From Rosenbergiella collisarenosi (GTDB lineage Bacteria; Pseudomonadota; Gammaproteobacteria; Enterobacterales; Enterobacteriaceae): a stretch of 64,000 bases of DNA. Positions 49,062 through 60,186 of the stretch are shown in pieces; the first letter of the stretch is position 1, and every line of letters begins with the position of its first letter. The notes beneath the pieces are model-generated. The model was not told where the DNA came from and did no database searches. It was given only the letters and a program-made list of their open reading frames with translations. Both the position numbers and the translations under genes were made by a program. The stretch lies in the NCBI RefSeq assembly GCF_018494085.1, contig NZ_JABBFP010000003.1, positions 310,001 to 374,000 of the forward strand, given 5' to 3'.

Positions 49062-49145
49062 GTTCGTCCTCCAGGGAGGGGAATTATTATTCTTAGTGGG
49101 ACGCAATAAAACTCAGGCGGTCGAGTGACCGCCTGAAGGTATTCA

Positions 49146-49382
49146 TTAGCCCTGATGGCTATTGATGTAGTCGATCGCTGCCTGTACGGTAGTGATTTTC
49201 TCAGCTTCTTCGTCTGGAATCTCAGTATCAAACTCTTCTTCCAGAGCCATTACCAGCTCAACGGTGTCAAGAGAATCAGCACCCAGGTCTTCTACGAAAG
49301 AAGCAGAGTTGATCACTTCATCTTCTTTAACACCCAGTTGCTCGGCAATGATTTTCTTAACGCGTTGTTCGATATCGCTCAT
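49146..49382 (-). CDS. acpP: Acyl carrier protein
   Basis: A 78-residue acidic protein carrying growing acyl chains. Ser37 in [18 protein letters not shown] receives the phosphopantetheine arm. It differs from E. coli ACP at only about a dozen positions. Confidence 0.99.
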   Translation of the reverse strand: MSDIEQRVKKIIAEQLGVKEDEVINSASFVEDLGADSLDTVELVMALEEEFDTEIPDEEAEKITTVQAAIDYINSHQG

Positions 49383-49530
49383 ACTATTTAATTTCCTATC
49401 AAAACTCGCTAATGCGACGGTTTTCGTAGTTTATAAAATGTTTAAAAAGATGCAACTACTTCCCTGCTTTTCTGACGACAAATTAGTATTTTTTGTACAA
49501 TAAATCGCAAAAATAATAATTTGAAGCAGA

Positions 49531-50265
49531 TCAGACCATGTACATCCCACCATTAACGTGCAAAGTTTCACCAGTGATGTAACTTGCTTCGTCAGAGGCG
49601 AGGAAGGCCACGGCGTTAGCAATTTCCTGAGGCTCCCCTAAACGGGCAGCAGGAACTTCTGCCAAAATACCAGATCGTTGCTCTTCATTCAGTGCTCGCG
49701 TCATGTCGGTTTCGATGAAACCAGGAGCCACAACGTTCACAGTAATACCACGTGACGCAACTTCTCGCGCCAGTGACTTGCTAAAGCCAATCAAACCCGC
49801 TTTTGCTGCAGCGTAGTTTGCTTGACCCGCATTACCCATTGTTCCGACAACCGAACCAATGGTAATGATTCTGCCCATGCGTTTTTTCATCATGGCACGC
49901 AATACTGCTTTAGATAATTTAAAAACAGATGTCAGATTCGTGTCAAGGATATCCTGCCACTCATCATCCTTCATGCGCATTAACAGGTTATCACGAGTTA
50001 CACCTGCATTATTAACTAAAATGTCAATTTCACCAAATTCAGTACGAATTTGTTGTAATACAGCATCAATAGATGCCGCATCAGTGACATTCAGTACTAG
50101 TCCCTTGCCGTTATCCCCAAGGTAAGCACTGATTGCTTCTGCGCCGTTGTCGCTGGTCGCCGTACCGATAACTGTCGCGCCACCGGCCACGAGTTTTTCA
50201 GCAATTGCGCGGCCAATACCACGACTTGCACCTGTAACGAGTGCGATTTTACCATTGACGCTCAT
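49531..50265 (-). CDS. fabG: 3-oxoacyl-ACP reductase
   Basis: A 244-residue short-chain dehydrogenase: TGASRGIGRAIAE binds NADPH, NNAG and the Ser-Tyr-Lys triad (IGSVVG, YAAAKAG) are present. It reduces 3-oxoacyl-ACP. About 150 bases separate it from acpP, which probably has its own promoter there as in E. coli. Confidence 0.98.
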   Translation of the reverse strand: MSVNGKIALVTGASRGIGRAIAEKLVAGGATVIGTATSDNGAEAISAYLGDNGKGLVLNVTDAASIDAVLQQIRTEFGEIDILVNNAGVTRDNLLMRMKDDEWQDILDTNLTSVFKLSKAVLRAMMKKRMGRIITIGSVVGTMGNAGQANYAAAKAGLIGFSKSLAREVASRGITVNVVAPGFIETDMTRALNEEQRSGILAEVPAARLGEPQEIANAVAFLASDEASYITGETLHVNGGMYMV

Positions 50266-50275
50266 GTTTTTCCTC

Positions 50276-51208
50276 TTATTCTTTAATCAATGCTGCACAA
50301 AACGCAATTGGGTCGTTAATCGCTGATGCCGTTAACGTATCGACAATCCGTTTTGTCAGTCCAGTCAATACCTTACCTGGCCCCACTTCGAATAACTGCG
50401 TAACACCTTGCGCTGCGATAAACTCAACGCTTTCGGTCCAACGTACTGGGCTGTAGAGCTGACGCACTAACGCATCGCGAATCGCTTGCGCATCCGTCTC
50501 GCATTTTACATCAACGTTATTCACCACAGCGACTTTAGGTTGTTGGAAAGTGATCTCCCGCAAGGCTACGGCTAATTTATCTGCAGCAGGCTTCATCAAT
50601 GCACAGTGTGAAGGCACGCTCACCGGCAGTGGTAATGCACGCTTCGCGCCCGCCGCCTTACACGCAGCGCCCGCACGCTCTACCGCCTCTTTATTCCCCG
50701 CGATCACAACTTGTCCCGGAGAGTTAAAGTTTACGGGTGAGACGACCTGTCCTTGCGCACTCTCTTCACAAGCTTGGCGAATGGCGGCGTCATCAAGGCC
50801 AATGATCGCTTGCATCGCTCCAGTACCTTCCGGTACGGCTTCCTGCATCAGTTTGCCGCGCAGCTCGACTAAGCGAATCGCGTCTTCGAAGGCGATCACC
50901 TCCGCGCAGACCAATGCCGAGTACTCGCCAAGGCTATGCCCAGCCAGTAACGCGGGCTGAACGCCCCCCTGCTGTTGCCATAAACGGTACAAGGCAACCG
51001 AGGCGGCCAACAGCGCAGGCTGAGTTTGCCACGTTTTATTTAACTCTTCAGCAGGTCCCTGTTGAACGAGCTGCCAAAGATCGTAGCCTAGCGCTTGCGA
51101 GGCTTGCGTAAAGGTCGCTTCGATAATGGGATGTTCTGCCGCTAAGTCCGCTAGCATCCCAACGGTTTGCGAGCCTTGGCCGGGGAAAACAAAAGCAAAT
51201 TGTGTCAT
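50276..51208 (-). CDS. fabD: Malonyl-CoA:ACP transacylase
   Basis: A 310-residue enzyme: FPGQGSQTVGM at the start, nucleophile Ser in AGHSLGEYSALVC (about residue 92) and His in VPSHCALM (about 201). It loads malonyl groups onto ACP. ATG 51208 gives MTQFAFVFPGQGSQ, the E. coli start. Confidence 0.97.
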   Translation of the reverse strand: MTQFAFVFPGQGSQTVGMLADLAAEHPIIEATFTQASQALGYDLWQLVQQGPAEELNKTWQTQPALLAASVALYRLWQQQGGVQPALLAGHSLGEYSALVCAEVIAFEDAIRLVELRGKLMQEAVPEGTGAMQAIIGLDDAAIRQACEESAQGQVVSPVNFNSPGQVVIAGNKEAVERAGAACKAAGAKRALPLPVSVPSHCALMKPAADKLAVALREITFQQPKVAVVNNVDVKCETDAQAIRDALVRQLYSPVRWTESVEFIAAQGVTQLFEVGPGKVLTGLTKRIVDTLTASAINDPIAFCAALIKE

Positions 51209-51223
51209 AAATATACCTGTCAA

Positions 51224-52177
51224 TCAAAAACGAACGAGGGCGGAGCCCCAAGTAAAACCACCACCAAACGCTTCTAATAAAATCAGCTGGCCGCGTTGAA
51301 TACGACCATCGCGTACCGCCTCATCCAGCGCAGTCGGCACAGAGGCTGCCGAGGTATTGCCATGACGGTCGAGCGTAACCACGACTTTATCCATCCCCAT
51401 ATGGAGCTTTTTGGCGGTCGCACTGATGATCCGCAAATTGGCTTGGTGAGGCACTAACCAGTCGAGTTCTGAGCGATCAATACCATTCGCTGCCAATGTT
51501 TCTTCGACAATGTGGGCAAGTTCAGTTACGGCAACCTTGAACACTTCATTCCCAGCCATCGTTAAATAGGGAGGTTGATCTTGATGTTCACGATCTTGGT
51601 AACCTAGTGTAAGCAGCTTCCCAAAACTTCCATCTGCATGTAAGTGGGTTGAGATAATGCCCTCACTCTCACTTTGTCCAAGCAACACTGCACCCGCACC
51701 ATCGCCGAATAAAATAACCGTACCGCGGTCAGAAGGGTCTAGGGTCCGTGTTAGTGCGTCTGCGCCGATGACTAGCGCATGTTTCACTGCACCATTTTTA
51801 ATGTATTGATCGGCAACACTGAGCGCATAAGTAAACCCCGCGCACGCGGCAGCGAGATCGAAAGCAGGACAGTCGGTAATCGCCAACATCTGCTGAATCA
51901 TACACGCTGAGCTAGGGAAAGCATGGCTTGAAGAGGTTGTGGCGACAATGATTAAGCCGATATCATTTTTATCGATACCCGACATTTCGATGGCTTTCTG
52001 CGCAGCATGAAAACCCATTGTGGCAACGTTTTCTTCGGGACCCGCGACACGACGTTCACGGATACCAGTGCGAGTGACAATCCATTCGTCGGTTGTCTCT
52101 ACCATTTTCTCTAAATCCGCATTCGTGCGAACTTGTTCAGGTAGATAACTACCCGTACCCAAAATTTTGCTAAACAT
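51224..52177 (-). CDS. fabH: 3-oxoacyl-ACP synthase III
   Basis: A 317-residue enzyme that starts fatty-acid synthesis by joining acetyl-CoA and malonyl-ACP. Cys112 in [11 protein letters not shown], His in VPHQANLRI and Asn in [11 protein letters not shown] form the triad. It begins at the base after the plsX stop. Confidence 0.98.
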   Translation of the reverse strand: MFSKILGTGSYLPEQVRTNADLEKMVETTDEWIVTRTGIRERRVAGPEENVATMGFHAAQKAIEMSGIDKNDIGLIIVATTSSSHAFPSSACMIQQMLAITDCPAFDLAAACAGFTYALSVADQYIKNGAVKHALVIGADALTRTLDPSDRGTVILFGDGAGAVLLGQSESEGIISTHLHADGSFGKLLTLGYQDREHQDQPPYLTMAGNEVFKVAVTELAHIVEETLAANGIDRSELDWLVPHQANLRIISATAKKLHMGMDKVVVTLDRHGNTSAASVPTALDEAVRDGRIQRGQLILLEAFGGGFTWGSALVRF

Positions 52178-53191
52178 TTATGTTCTGTCACTCCTGGCTA
52201 CTACAGTGGCTAATTGGCGAGCCACTCGTTGAGAGAGTTGCCCCTGTACAGTTAAAATCGACTGCTCAATTGCCGCTAAAAAGGCTTGCTGATTTGCTGC
52301 CCCATGGCTCTTAATGACCACGCCTGACAACCCTAATAAAAATGCACCATTGTACTTATCTGGATCAATCTTACTGGTCTTTCGTGACAGCAGTGAGTGG
52401 ATAAGACGCCGCCAAAAAGACTGGCTGTGTCCCGTACGTTGAAGGAAATACCTCATTGCTCCCTCTAACGTCTTTAATGCCACATTGCCACTGAAGCCAT
52501 CACATACCAAGACATCGGCCTGACCTGTTAGTAATTCACTTCCTTCTAAGAAGCCAGTATAACGGATCACCGTCTGTTGCCGTAATATTTTCGCGGCTTG
52601 ACGAATAGATTCTGTCCCTTTGCTCTCTTCTTGACCAACATTTAGGAGTGCGACCCGAGGTTGATCGATCCCCAGCATCTGTTCAGCAACCACCGCGCCC
52701 ATCAAGGCAAATTGGACCAGCATTTCACTATCCGCATCGAGATTCGCCCCAATGTCGAGGATAACCATCTGCCCTACGGTGGCTGTGGGTAATAATGTCA
52801 TTAAGGCAGGACGACGAATTTGCGGCAATGGCTTGAGCAACATCAGGGCTAAGCCCATTAATGTTCCGGTATCGCCTGCGCTAAGACATGCTTGAGCCTT
52901 ACCGTCTTTGACTAACTCCAATGCAATACGCATCGAACTATTTTTACTCTGACGGATGGCGGATGAGGGTTTGACATCACTGGTGATAACAGATTCGGCA
53001 TCAATACACTGTAGGCGTTGGCGCGCTGAAGAATCCGCTTTAAGCAGTAATGGGGTGAGCGTATCGGGGAGCCCGACAAGGTAAATCTCTAGAAAGGGAT
53101 AGGTGCCCAGTGCCTGCAATACTGCAGGCACTGTCACGTGGGGGCCGAAGTCCCCGCCCATGGCGTCAACAGCCAGGGTCACACGTGTCAA
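52178..53191 (-). CDS. plsX: Phosphate acyltransferase PlsX
   Basis: A 337-residue enzyme that makes acyl-phosphate from acyl-ACP for phospholipid synthesis. [16 protein letters not shown] at the start and [16 protein letters not shown] are family signatures. It uses a TTG start. It is about 20 residues shorter than E. coli PlsX, mainly in the loop after the DGFSGN motif and at the C-terminus. Confidence 0.95.
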   Translation of the reverse strand: MTRVTLAVDAMGGDFGPHVTVPAVLQALGTYPFLEIYLVGLPDTLTPLLLKADSSARQRLQCIDAESVITSDVKPSSAIRQSKNSSMRIALELVKDGKAQACLSAGDTGTLMGLALMLLKPLPQIRRPALMTLLPTATVGQMVILDIGANLDADSEMLVQFALMGAVVAEQMLGIDQPRVALLNVGQEESKGTESIRQAAKILRQQTVIRYTGFLEGSELLTGQADVLVCDGFSGNVALKTLEGAMRYFLQRTGHSQSFWRRLIHSLLSRKTSKIDPDKYNGAFLLGLSGVVIKSHGAANQQAFLAAIEQSILTVQGQLSQRVARQLATVVARSDRT

Positions 53192-53217
53192 AGTAATACC
53201 TAGCTTCGCGGCCAGAA

Positions 53218-53388
53218 TTACTTAGCAATTACCTTGCGACCACGGTAGTAACCGTCAGCAGTCACATGGTGACGCAGATGAGTTTCGCCAGAAACTTTAT
53301 CTACGGACAGAGCAGACGTAGTCAGTGCATCGTGTGAACGGCGCATGCCACGCTTGGAACGGGTTGGTTTATTCTGTTGTACGGCCAT
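53218..53388 (-). CDS. rpmF: 50S ribosomal protein L32 (bL32)
   Basis: A 56-residue basic protein reading [20 protein letters not shown] near the start and [10 protein letters not shown] at the end. It lies between yceD and plsX as in E. coli and heads the fab cluster. Confidence 0.98.
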   Translation of the reverse strand: MAVQQNKPTRSKRGMRRSHDALTTSALSVDKVSGETHLRHHVTADGYYRGRKVIAK

Positions 53389-53402
53389 GGACCTTACTCC
53401 TA

Positions 53403-53924
53403 TTACTTACGCTTTAAACTTGCTAATACGGCAAATGGGTTTGGCTTCTCTGCCTCAGCGGGCAAATCACCAAACACCATGTCCGCGTCGGACACTTCAC
53501 AGTGTTCAGAATCATGTACCGGAACGACGGGTAATGCGAGGATAAGTTCATCTTCGACTACTGCAAGCAAGTTGACTTCGCCAAACTCATCGACGTCAAC
53601 CGGCTCGTAACCTTCCGGTAACGCTTCCGCCTGCTCGTCATTGCGAACAGGGCTGAAGAGGTATTTTACGTGGACAGATTGCGTGAACGTGTCGTTACAA
53701 CGTTGACAGCGTAACGTTACCGTTACGTCAGCACTGCCATCAAGGACGGCTAAGCGCTGGCTATCGATGCCAAACGACATCGTACACGAAACATCGGTAT
53801 CCACACTCACGACTGAATCGGCTAAACGTTGTAATGCGCCCGCGACATAGACTCCCTGATAATCAAGGCGTTTTTGTGCAGTACGTTGCAGATCCAGAGT
53901 GAAAGGTAATTTTACTATTTGCAT
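53403..53924 (-). CDS. yceD: YceD, DUF177-family protein
   Basis: A 173-residue protein with a CxxC pair ([10 protein letters not shown], about residues 75-84) and an acidic C-terminal region ([24 protein letters not shown]). DUF177 proteins are encoded with rpmF in most bacteria and are linked to 23S rRNA accumulation. It probably shares the promoter of the rpmF-fab operon. Confidence 0.93.
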   Translation of the reverse strand: MQIVKLPFTLDLQRTAQKRLDYQGVYVAGALQRLADSVVSVDTDVSCTMSFGIDSQRLAVLDGSADVTVTLRCQRCNDTFTQSVHVKYLFSPVRNDEQAEALPEGYEPVDVDEFGEVNLLAVVEDELILALPVVPVHDSEHCEVSDADMVFGDLPAEAEKPNPFAVLASLKRK

Positions 53925-54066
53925 AGGGCGCGCATATTAACTTTGTAATGATGAAGAGTCAAAGAAAAAGGCCATTGCCCCGCAACTTTAACCGAGAAAT
54001 TCGCAACCAGTGCGGCAGATAGTTTAAGATGAGTTGAACTTATTCGCTATAGATTATGAAAAAAAT

Positions 54067-54654
54067 ATGCCTTATAACCTTGTTCTCGCTTCTTCATCGC
54101 CGTTTCGCCAAGCCGTTTTAGATAAACTCGGCCTGCCCTTTTTCTGTGCCGCGCCGGATATTGACGAGTCTGCACACCCCCACGAATCCATCGAAGAGCA
54201 AGTCTTGCGCTTGGCCCGTGAAAAGGCCACCGCCCTGATAGAACGCTATCCAGACAGTATTATTATCGGCTGCGATCAGTTAGGAAGTTTAGCGCAACGC
54301 ATATTGGGTAAGCCTCATACCCCGGAGCAAGCATTCGTCCAATTGCGCGCGTCATCCGGCCAATGTGTCACCTTCCATACTGGGCTGGCGGTCTATGATG
54401 GTGTTAATCAGCAGTGGCATCAGCGCTTAGACACCTACCAAGTCTTTTTTAGAGACTTAACCGATGAGGAGATCTGGGGATATATCCATAAAGAACAGCC
54501 GCTACAGTGTGCAGGAAGCTTTAAATCTGAGGGCTTAGGGGTCACCCTGTTTGAGAAGATGGCGGGAGAAGACCCGAATACCTTAGTAGGTCTTCCCCTG
54601 ATTGCCCTTACCCGCATCCTTAGAGAAATCGGCATCAACCCATTAACGAATTGA
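54067..54654 (+). CDS. yceF: Maf-like nucleotide pyrophosphatase YceF
   Basis: A 195-residue Maf/Ham1-fold hydrolase: SSSPFRQAVLDKLGL at the start, GCDQLG and CAGSFKSEGLGVTLFEKMAGEDPNTLVGLPL are family signatures. E. coli YceF favours 7-methyl-GTP, which suggests removal of modified nucleotides. ATG 54067 fits the E. coli start; the frame also has an upstream ATG at 54034. Confidence 0.93.
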   Translation: MPYNLVLASSSPFRQAVLDKLGLPFFCAAPDIDESAHPHESIEEQVLRLAREKATALIERYPDSIIIGCDQLGSLAQRILGKPHTPEQAFVQLRASSGQCVTFHTGLAVYDGVNQQWHQRLDTYQVFFRDLTDEEIWGYIHKEQPLQCAGSFKSEGLGVTLFEKMAGEDPNTLVGLPLIALTRILREIGINPLTN

Positions 54655-54665
54655 TCCCGAGTGGA

Positions 54666-55625
54666 CTAGGCGTTTTTCTTCTGACGCAACACGGTTAAGC
54701 AGTGTTTAAGCCCTTTATCCAATGGGGCTTCTACACGTAATGTCTCGCCGGTTCCCGGATGGGTAAAGGTCAGCGCGGCCGCATGTAAAAATAGGCGCGA
54801 CAGCCCAGTGCTTGCGAGTTGCTGGTCGAAACTGGTCACGCCATAGCGATCATCGAACGCGATAGGGTGTCCGGCGTGCAACGTATGGACGCGGATTTGG
54901 TGTGTACGCCCCGTCACGGGACTTGCCTTCACTAACGTAGCAAAACCAAAGCGCTCCTCAACCTTGAAACGTGTCTCCGAAGGCTTGCCTTCACTACTAA
55001 CTTTTACTACCCGTTCGCCGCTTTGCAGAATATTTTTCAATAAGGGTGCTTTCACGGATTTTAGGTGCGAAGGCCACTCGCCGCGTACTAATGCCAGATA
55101 GTCTTTCTGCATCGTCTTCTCGCGCAGTTGCTCATGCAGGGAGCGCAATGCCGACCGTTTTTTCGCGACCAATAATATCCCCGAGGTATCGCGATCCAGC
55201 CGATGCACTAACTCAAGGAAGCGTGCATCGGGTCGTAGCGCGCGTAACCCTTCAATGACGCCGAAGCTCAGGCCACTGCCGCCATGAACTGCAGTACCGG
55301 ACGGCTTATTCAACACCAGTAGTGCGTCGTCCTCGTAGAGTATCGCTTTCTCAAGTTGAGCTACGCGCTCCAACTTCGGTGATACCTCAGGCGCCTCACG
55401 TGTTGAGGTGCGGATCGGTGGGATACGTAATTCATCGCCGGCAATCAACTTGTACTCCGGCTTGATTCTTTTTTTATTAACGCGAACCTCGCCCTTACGC
55501 AAGATTCGATAGATCATGCTTTTAGGGACCCCTTTTAAGAAGGTTCGTAAAAAGTTATCAATTCGCTGTCCGTCGTGTTCCGACGTGATGGCAATCAGCT
55601 GTACGCCATTATGTTCTGTTTTCAT
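54666..55625 (-). CDS. rluC: 23S rRNA pseudouridine(955/2504/2580) synthase
   Basis: A 319-residue enzyme with an N-terminal S4 RNA-binding domain ([31 protein letters not shown]) and the RluA-type catalytic domain; HRLDRDTSG (about residues 142-150) carries the catalytic Asp. It is convergent with yceF and divergent from rne. ATG 55625 equals the E. coli start. Confidence 0.97.
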   Translation of the reverse strand: MKTEHNGVQLIAITSEHDGQRIDNFLRTFLKGVPKSMIYRILRKGEVRVNKKRIKPEYKLIAGDELRIPPIRTSTREAPEVSPKLERVAQLEKAILYEDDALLVLNKPSGTAVHGGSGLSFGVIEGLRALRPDARFLELVHRLDRDTSGILLVAKKRSALRSLHEQLREKTMQKDYLALVRGEWPSHLKSVKAPLLKNILQSGERVVKVSSEGKPSETRFKVEERFGFATLVKASPVTGRTHQIRVHTLHAGHPIAFDDRYGVTSFDQQLASTGLSRLFLHAAALTFTHPGTGETLRVEAPLDKGLKHCLTVLRQKKNA

Positions 55626-56168
55626 GGTAATAAGTGTAAAGAGAGTCAAGCTTTACCGCTACTGTTTTGTTGATGTCCTGTCGGTGAAAAAACCTCGTTA
55701 CGCTCTCTTTTTAACCAGCCTGGTGCCGCTTTTCCGATGAAATTGCTCAAATAGTAAATAAAGTGATTCACAACGCGAAAGTCACCTTGCTATATGAAGG
55801 CCAGCAATGGAATAATGCTCAGGCTTTACGAATGCAGAACTTTGCGTCGCAAAGCGCTTTAGTTGAATTTTTATCTGAAGAGACAACACGCAGCAATGGC
55901 ATAAGACGTTATGTGGATTCAGATAATTAGCGGGCTGCGGACTGCAGCCTGAACGAGATGGGATATTGCCCTCTCCCCTACGGGGAAGAGATGATCTCTA
56001 TGGAACTGTGAAGCTGATTAGTAACATTTCCCCGACGTTATGCGCTTCTTAAGCGATCGACAGCCGTGAGGCTGACGTGATTGCCTACAGACACGAAGCC
56101 ATCGGATAACTCGCTCATCGCAGTAATGCCCGCAGCTTTTCAAAAATGATAATGACGAGAACATGTAA
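55626..56168 (+). promoter_or_regulatory. rne promoter region and structured 5' leader
   Basis: About 540 bases between the divergent rluC and rne genes. In E. coli rne has a leader of about 360 bases whose hairpins bind RNase E for feedback control. Strong stems here are GGCTGC-GGACT-GCAGCC (55933-55949) and CTCTCCCC-TAC-GGGGAAGAG (55971-55990), both within 240 bases of the start codon. A leftover coding-like frame lies at 55715-55930. Confidence 0.7.
55763..55930 (+). pseudogene. Possible small ORF or gene remnant upstream of rne
   Basis: A frame is open from 55715 to the TAG at 55930. From GTG 55763 it gives 55 residues (VIHNAKVTLLYEGQQWNNAQ...). The composition looks protein-like, but there is no ATG and no ribosome site, and I recognise no family. 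Part of it would overlap the predicted rne leader. It may be the tail of a lost gene, or chance. Confidence 0.25.
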
Positions 56169-59153
56169 ATGAAAAGAATGCTCATTAACGCAACTCAGCA
56201 GGAAGAGTTGCGTGTCGCACTAGTAGATGGACAAAAACTCTATGACTTGGATATTGAAAGTCCAGGCCATGAACAAAAGAAAGCGAATATTTATAAAGGT
56301 AAAATCACTCGTATTGAGCCTAGCTTAGAAGCCGCTTTCGTTGACTATGGCGCTGAACGCCATGGTTTTCTCCCTCTTAAAGAAATCTCTCGCGAAAACT
56401 TCCCTGACAATTACTCCGGCCATGGTCGCCCGAACATCAAAGATGTTCTGCGCGAGGGGCAAGAAGTTATCGTACAGATCGATAAGGAAGAACGTGGTAA
56501 TAAAGGGGCAGCCCTCACCACGTTTATCAGCTTGGCGGGCAGTTATTTAGTCCTCATGCCGAATAATCCACGAGCAGGTGGGATCTCACGCCGTATCGAA
56601 GGCGACGACCGTAGCGAGCTAAAAGAAGCATTATCTTCCCTTGATATCCCAAATGGGATGGGACTCATTGTGCGTACCGCAGGGGTTGGTAAATCGGCAG
56701 AGTCGCTACAGTGGGACTTGAACTTCCGCCTCAAGCATTGGGAAGCGATCCAGAAAGCGGCCAACAGTCGTCCCGCGCCATTCTTGATCCACCAAGAAAG
56801 TAACGTTATTGTTCGCGCCTTTCGCGACTACCTGCGCCAAGATATCGGCGAGATCCTGATCGATAACCCAAGCGTCCTTGAACTAGCACGTCAACATATC
56901 GCGGCGCTAGGCCGTCCAGATTTCACTAGTAAAATCAAATTATATTCGGGTGAGATCCCTCTATTTAGCCACTATCAGATTGAATCTCAGATCGAGTCTG
57001 CGTTTCAGCGCGAGGTTCGTCTTCCCTCTGGTGGTTCCATCGTTATTGACACGACGGAAGCCCTTACCGCTATCGATATTAACTCGGCGCGCTCTACCCG
57101 CGGTGGCGATATCGAAGAGACAGCCTTCAATACAAACCTTGAAGCGGCCGATGAGATCGCACGCCAGTTACGCTTACGCGACTTGGGTGGCCTGATTGTC
57201 ATCGACTTCATTGATATGACACCTGCGCGTCACCAACGTGCCGTTGAAAACAAATTACGCGATGCCGTCCGCCAAGACCGCGCGCGCATCCAAATTAGCC
57301 ACATCTCACGCTTTGGTCTGCTGGAGATGTCGCGTCAGCGTCTGAGCCCTTCTCTTGGTGAATCGAGCCATCACGTTTGCCCACGTTGTAGTGGCACCGG
57401 AACCATCCGTGATAACGAATCGTTAGCGCTATCTATCCTTCGTCTCATCGAAGAAGAAGCCCTTAAGGACAACACTAAAGAAGTGCATGCGATCGTCCCT
57501 GTGCCTGTCGCATCCTACTTATTAAACGAAAAGCGCTCTGCCGTTAATGCGATAGAGACACGCCAAGGTGGTGTGAAAACCATCATCGTCCCAGACGATA
57601 AAATGCAGACGCCACACTACTCTGTGCTACGCGTTCGTAAGGGCGAAGAGACACATACGCTAAGCTACCACTTACCGAAGCTGCATGAAACCGAGATGGC
57701 ACTGCCATCGGAGGAAGAAACAGTTGAACGCCGCCGCCCTGAGCAACCTGCACTCGCCGCCTTTGCGATGCCAGATGCTCCACCGGTTGTAACGGAAACC
57801 CCAGCTTCAGCTTCAGCTACCGCTACCGCTGAAAAACCTGCCGGCTGCTTCTTCAGTCGTTTAGTCAAAGGTATCAAGTCGTTCTTCTCCGGCTCTGACG
57901 CTGCAGAAAAAACCACCCCAGAAGCGACGCCAGCGGCACCAGTCGCGACCGAATCGTCTCAACAGCAAGATAGGCCGCGCCAATCAGATCGTCGTAATAA
58001 TCAACGCCGTAACAATAACCGCTACGAGCGTAACGATAAAAACGACCGTCCTGCGCGTTCAAACCAAAAAGAGTACGCCTCAACAACCCAGCAAGACGAT
58101 AACCGTCGTAATGCTAATCGTACGCAGCAAGTCACTGCTGAACCGTCAGCCCGTCAAGAGCGCGCACCGCGTCAAGACAACGCTGTAAGCGATGAAGTTC
58201 GTCAGCAACGCGAGCAACAGCGCCGTGAGCAGCGTGCTGAGCGTCAACGTCGTCGTCAAGAAGAGCGCCGTGAACAGCAAGAAGTGCGTAAGCAAGAAAC
58301 TGCCATTGTCGAGCCGGCAAGCGAAACGATCACTAGCGAAGAACAGCCGCGTGAAGTCGAAATTAAGGTAATACCGCGTCGTCAGCCACGCGCGCTGCAA
58401 CAGAAAGTTCGCGTCGTCGACAACGCTGCGACGCCGGTGGTTGCGCCACAGACTGAGCAGGCGGTTGAAGCCACTGCACCTGTGCAAGCCTCTCCCGCGC
58501 CGCAAGCTAGCACGGATAATAATGATGTCGCACCACGTCGCTCGCGCCGTTCTCCGCGTCATCTACGTGTGAGTGGCCAACGTCGCCGCCGTTATCGTGA
58601 TGACCGTTACCCACAACAGACCCCGATGGCCGTCACTACGGCAGCCGCGGCCCCGGAAATGGCTTCGGGTAAAGTTTGGGTACGTTATGATCTTGCACCC
58701 ACGCCTGCGCAGCCGGTTGTTGACACGACTATCGAGCAAACCGCCCTGCCTGCTACCGAGACAGAGGTCGTTACGGCTCCAGTCGTTTACGCTACACCGA
58801 GTGAAACCGACGCAACTCAAGCGCCAGCCGCCGTTGAGCCGGTAGCGGTTATTGAGCCTGCGCCAGCGAGCGAAGCGCCAACCGTAACAGAGACCGCCTC
58901 GCAGCCCGTGGTGACTGAGACTCAACCGCTAGCAGTACCCTCTGCGACGCCGACGTCTCCAGCCGCCATCACTCGGGGTCGTCTGGTTGCTACCTCACCG
59001 GTAACGAAAGCCGAAGCTCCAGCTTGGGTGTCAGAGCCTGTGAAGCCAAGCGACTGGTTACGTCCAGCCTATCATTTCACCGGTAAAGGTGCGGCAGGCG
59101 GGCATGCAGCACGTCACCATGCCATCGCTGACGTGACGAAAACAGACGAGTAG
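56169..59153 (+). CDS. rne: Ribonuclease E
   Basis: A 994-residue endonuclease and degradosome scaffold. The catalytic half (1 to about 530) has an S1 domain ([19 protein letters not shown]), the DNase I-like site ([31 protein letters not shown]) and the zinc-link CPRCSGTG (about 404-411). The C-terminal half is disordered and has the membrane-targeting amphipathic segment ([16 protein letters not shown], about 558-573), an Arg-rich RNA-binding region (about 600-720) and a C-terminal PNPase-binding tail ([12 protein letters not shown]). It is about 65 residues shorter than E. coli RNase E, with loss in the low-complexity scaffold. Confidence 0.97.
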   Translation: MKRMLINATQQEELRVALVDGQKLYDLDIESPGHEQKKANIYKGKITRIEPSLEAAFVDYGAERHGFLPLKEISRENFPDNYSGHGRPNIKDVLREGQEVIVQIDKEERGNKGAALTTFISLAGSYLVLMPNNPRAGGISRRIEGDDRSELKEALSSLDIPNGMGLIVRTAGVGKSAESLQWDLNFRLKHWEAIQKAANSRPAPFLIHQESNVIVRAFRDYLRQDIGEILIDNPSVLELARQHIAALGRPDFTSKIKLYSGEIPLFSHYQIESQIESAFQREVRLPSGGSIVIDTTEALTAIDINSARSTRGGDIEETAFNTNLEAADEIARQLRLRDLGGLIVIDFIDMTPARHQRAVENKLRDAVRQDRARIQISHISRFGLLEMSRQRLSPSLGESSHHVCPRCSGTGTIRDNESLALSILRLIEEEALKDNTKEVHAIVPVPVASYLLNEKRSAVNAIETRQGGVKTIIVPDDKMQTPHYSVLRVRKGEETHTLSYHLPKLHETEMALPSEEETVERRRPEQPALAAFAMPDAPPVVTETPASASATATAEKPAGCFFSRLVKGIKSFFSGSDAAEKTTPEATPAAPVATESSQQQDRPRQSDRRNNQRRNNNRYERNDKNDRPARSNQKEYASTTQQDDNRRNANRTQQVTAEPSARQERAPRQDNAVSDEVRQQREQQRREQRAERQRRRQEERREQQEVRKQETAIVEPASETITSEEQPREVEIKVIPRRQPRALQQKVRVVDNAATPVVAPQTEQAVEATAPVQASPAPQASTDNNDVAPRRSRRSPRHLRVSGQRRRRYRDDRYPQQTPMAVTTAAAAPEMASGKVWVRYDLAPTPAQPVVDTTIEQTALPATETEVVTAPVVYATPSETDATQAPAAVEPVAVIEPAPASEAPTVTETASQPVVTETQPLAVPSATPTSPAAITRGRLVATSPVTKAEAPAWVSEPVKPSDWLRPAYHFTGKGAAGGHAARHHAIADVTKTDE

Positions 59154-59170
59154 GTCTTCGATCTACCACG

Positions 59171-59204
59171 TAAAAAACACCCGCCAAAATGCGGGTGTTT
59201 TTTT
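59171..59204. terminator. Bidirectional terminator between rne and flgL
   Basis: CACCCGC, loop CAAAAT, GCGGGTG (59178-59197) has six A before and seven T after, so it can end transcription on both strands between convergent genes. Confidence 0.92.
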
Positions 59205-59209
59205 ATCTA

Positions 59210-60172
59210 TCACTTATTGATTTGAAACAGAGAGAGTTTGGACATTTGGGTGAAGGCGGTATAACTGGCTTGTAACGCGGTTTCTTTCATTTGATAGTCA
59301 GAAATAGTCTGTGTCACATCGGCGTCCACTAATTGGCTTAATTGGCCCTGCGCAAGAATATTCTGGTTGGCACTGAGTGTTCCTAAGCTCTCAAGCTCCG
59401 CTAACTGGGTACCATTCTCAGACTGGAGAGTCAGAATATTATTTAAGCTATTATTTAGCTCGCGATTAGCGGCATTCATCCCCGTTTTCACCCCTTGCCT
59501 CACCGTGTCATCAGCATCTTGCAGGGGGGTCTTTAGCAGCGTAATCGCCTTATCCAAGATCGAGAACAGATCGGTATCGCCCACGCTGCCATTTGGATCT
59601 AATTTCGGATTCGCAGAGACCGATTGAAAAACCTGTTTCCCAGTATGAGTAAGGGTCATGATACGTTGATTATCTACCTGCTGGCGAATCGGTTGCTCGC
59701 CACCTTGGTAGGTCACCCCTTGCCCCCCCTCGACAAATGGCGGCTGGGCGGTGTTATACCCGGCGAAGAGATAACGCCCACTACTGTCCTGACTATTAGC
59801 AATGGTTAACAGTTGGCTGCGCACGCCTTCCAGTTTGACTGCCACGGATTGCCTATCATCATCATTCAGGGTCCCGGTGGCACCGTAAATAACATCGCTA
59901 ATCGCCGCTTGAATTGAATCGCTGATCGAGGAAAGTGCTGTCGCCTCAGTGCTCATCGTCGTTTGGGCAAATTGTTGTGCCATACCATAGCGTTGCTCAC
60001 TACGCTGATGCTGCTGAATACCCAGTGCTTGGGACGCTGCGACAGGATCATCTGCCGGAGAGACGACGCGTTTACCGGTGGATAAGCGTTGCCCAGCGGC
60101 TAACCACTCCGCTTGAGCACGACTAATCCCTTGTGTCTGTTGTTGAAAGATAAAGGTGCTGCTCATTCTCAT
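59210..60172 (-). CDS. flgL: Flagellar hook-filament junction protein FlgL (HAP3)
   Basis: A 320-residue flagellin-like protein joining FlgK to the filament. AQAEWLAAGQRLSTGKRVVSPADDPVAASQALGI (N-terminal D0/D1 helix) and DYQMKETALQASYTAFTQMSKLSLFQINK (C-terminal helix) match FlgL. ATG 60172 is preferred, with GGGGA 9 bases upstream; the upstream GTG is too close to that site. Confidence 0.95.
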   Translation of the reverse strand: MRMSSTFIFQQQTQGISRAQAEWLAAGQRLSTGKRVVSPADDPVAASQALGIQQHQRSEQRYGMAQQFAQTTMSTEATALSSISDSIQAAISDVIYGATGTLNDDDRQSVAVKLEGVRSQLLTIANSQDSSGRYLFAGYNTAQPPFVEGGQGVTYQGGEQPIRQQVDNQRIMTLTHTGKQVFQSVSANPKLDPNGSVGDTDLFSILDKAITLLKTPLQDADDTVRQGVKTGMNAANRELNNSLNNILTLQSENGTQLAELESLGTLSANQNILAQGQLSQLVDADVTQTISDYQMKETALQASYTAFTQMSKLSLFQINK

Positions 60173-60186
60173 GTGACTCACTCCCC

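Noticed and set aside
58146-58925. Two long minus-strand frames (138 and 120 residues) opposite the rne 3' half
   Set aside because: They arise from the biased codon use of the Arg/Ala/Pro-rich RNase E scaffold; products are Leu/Arg low-complexity.
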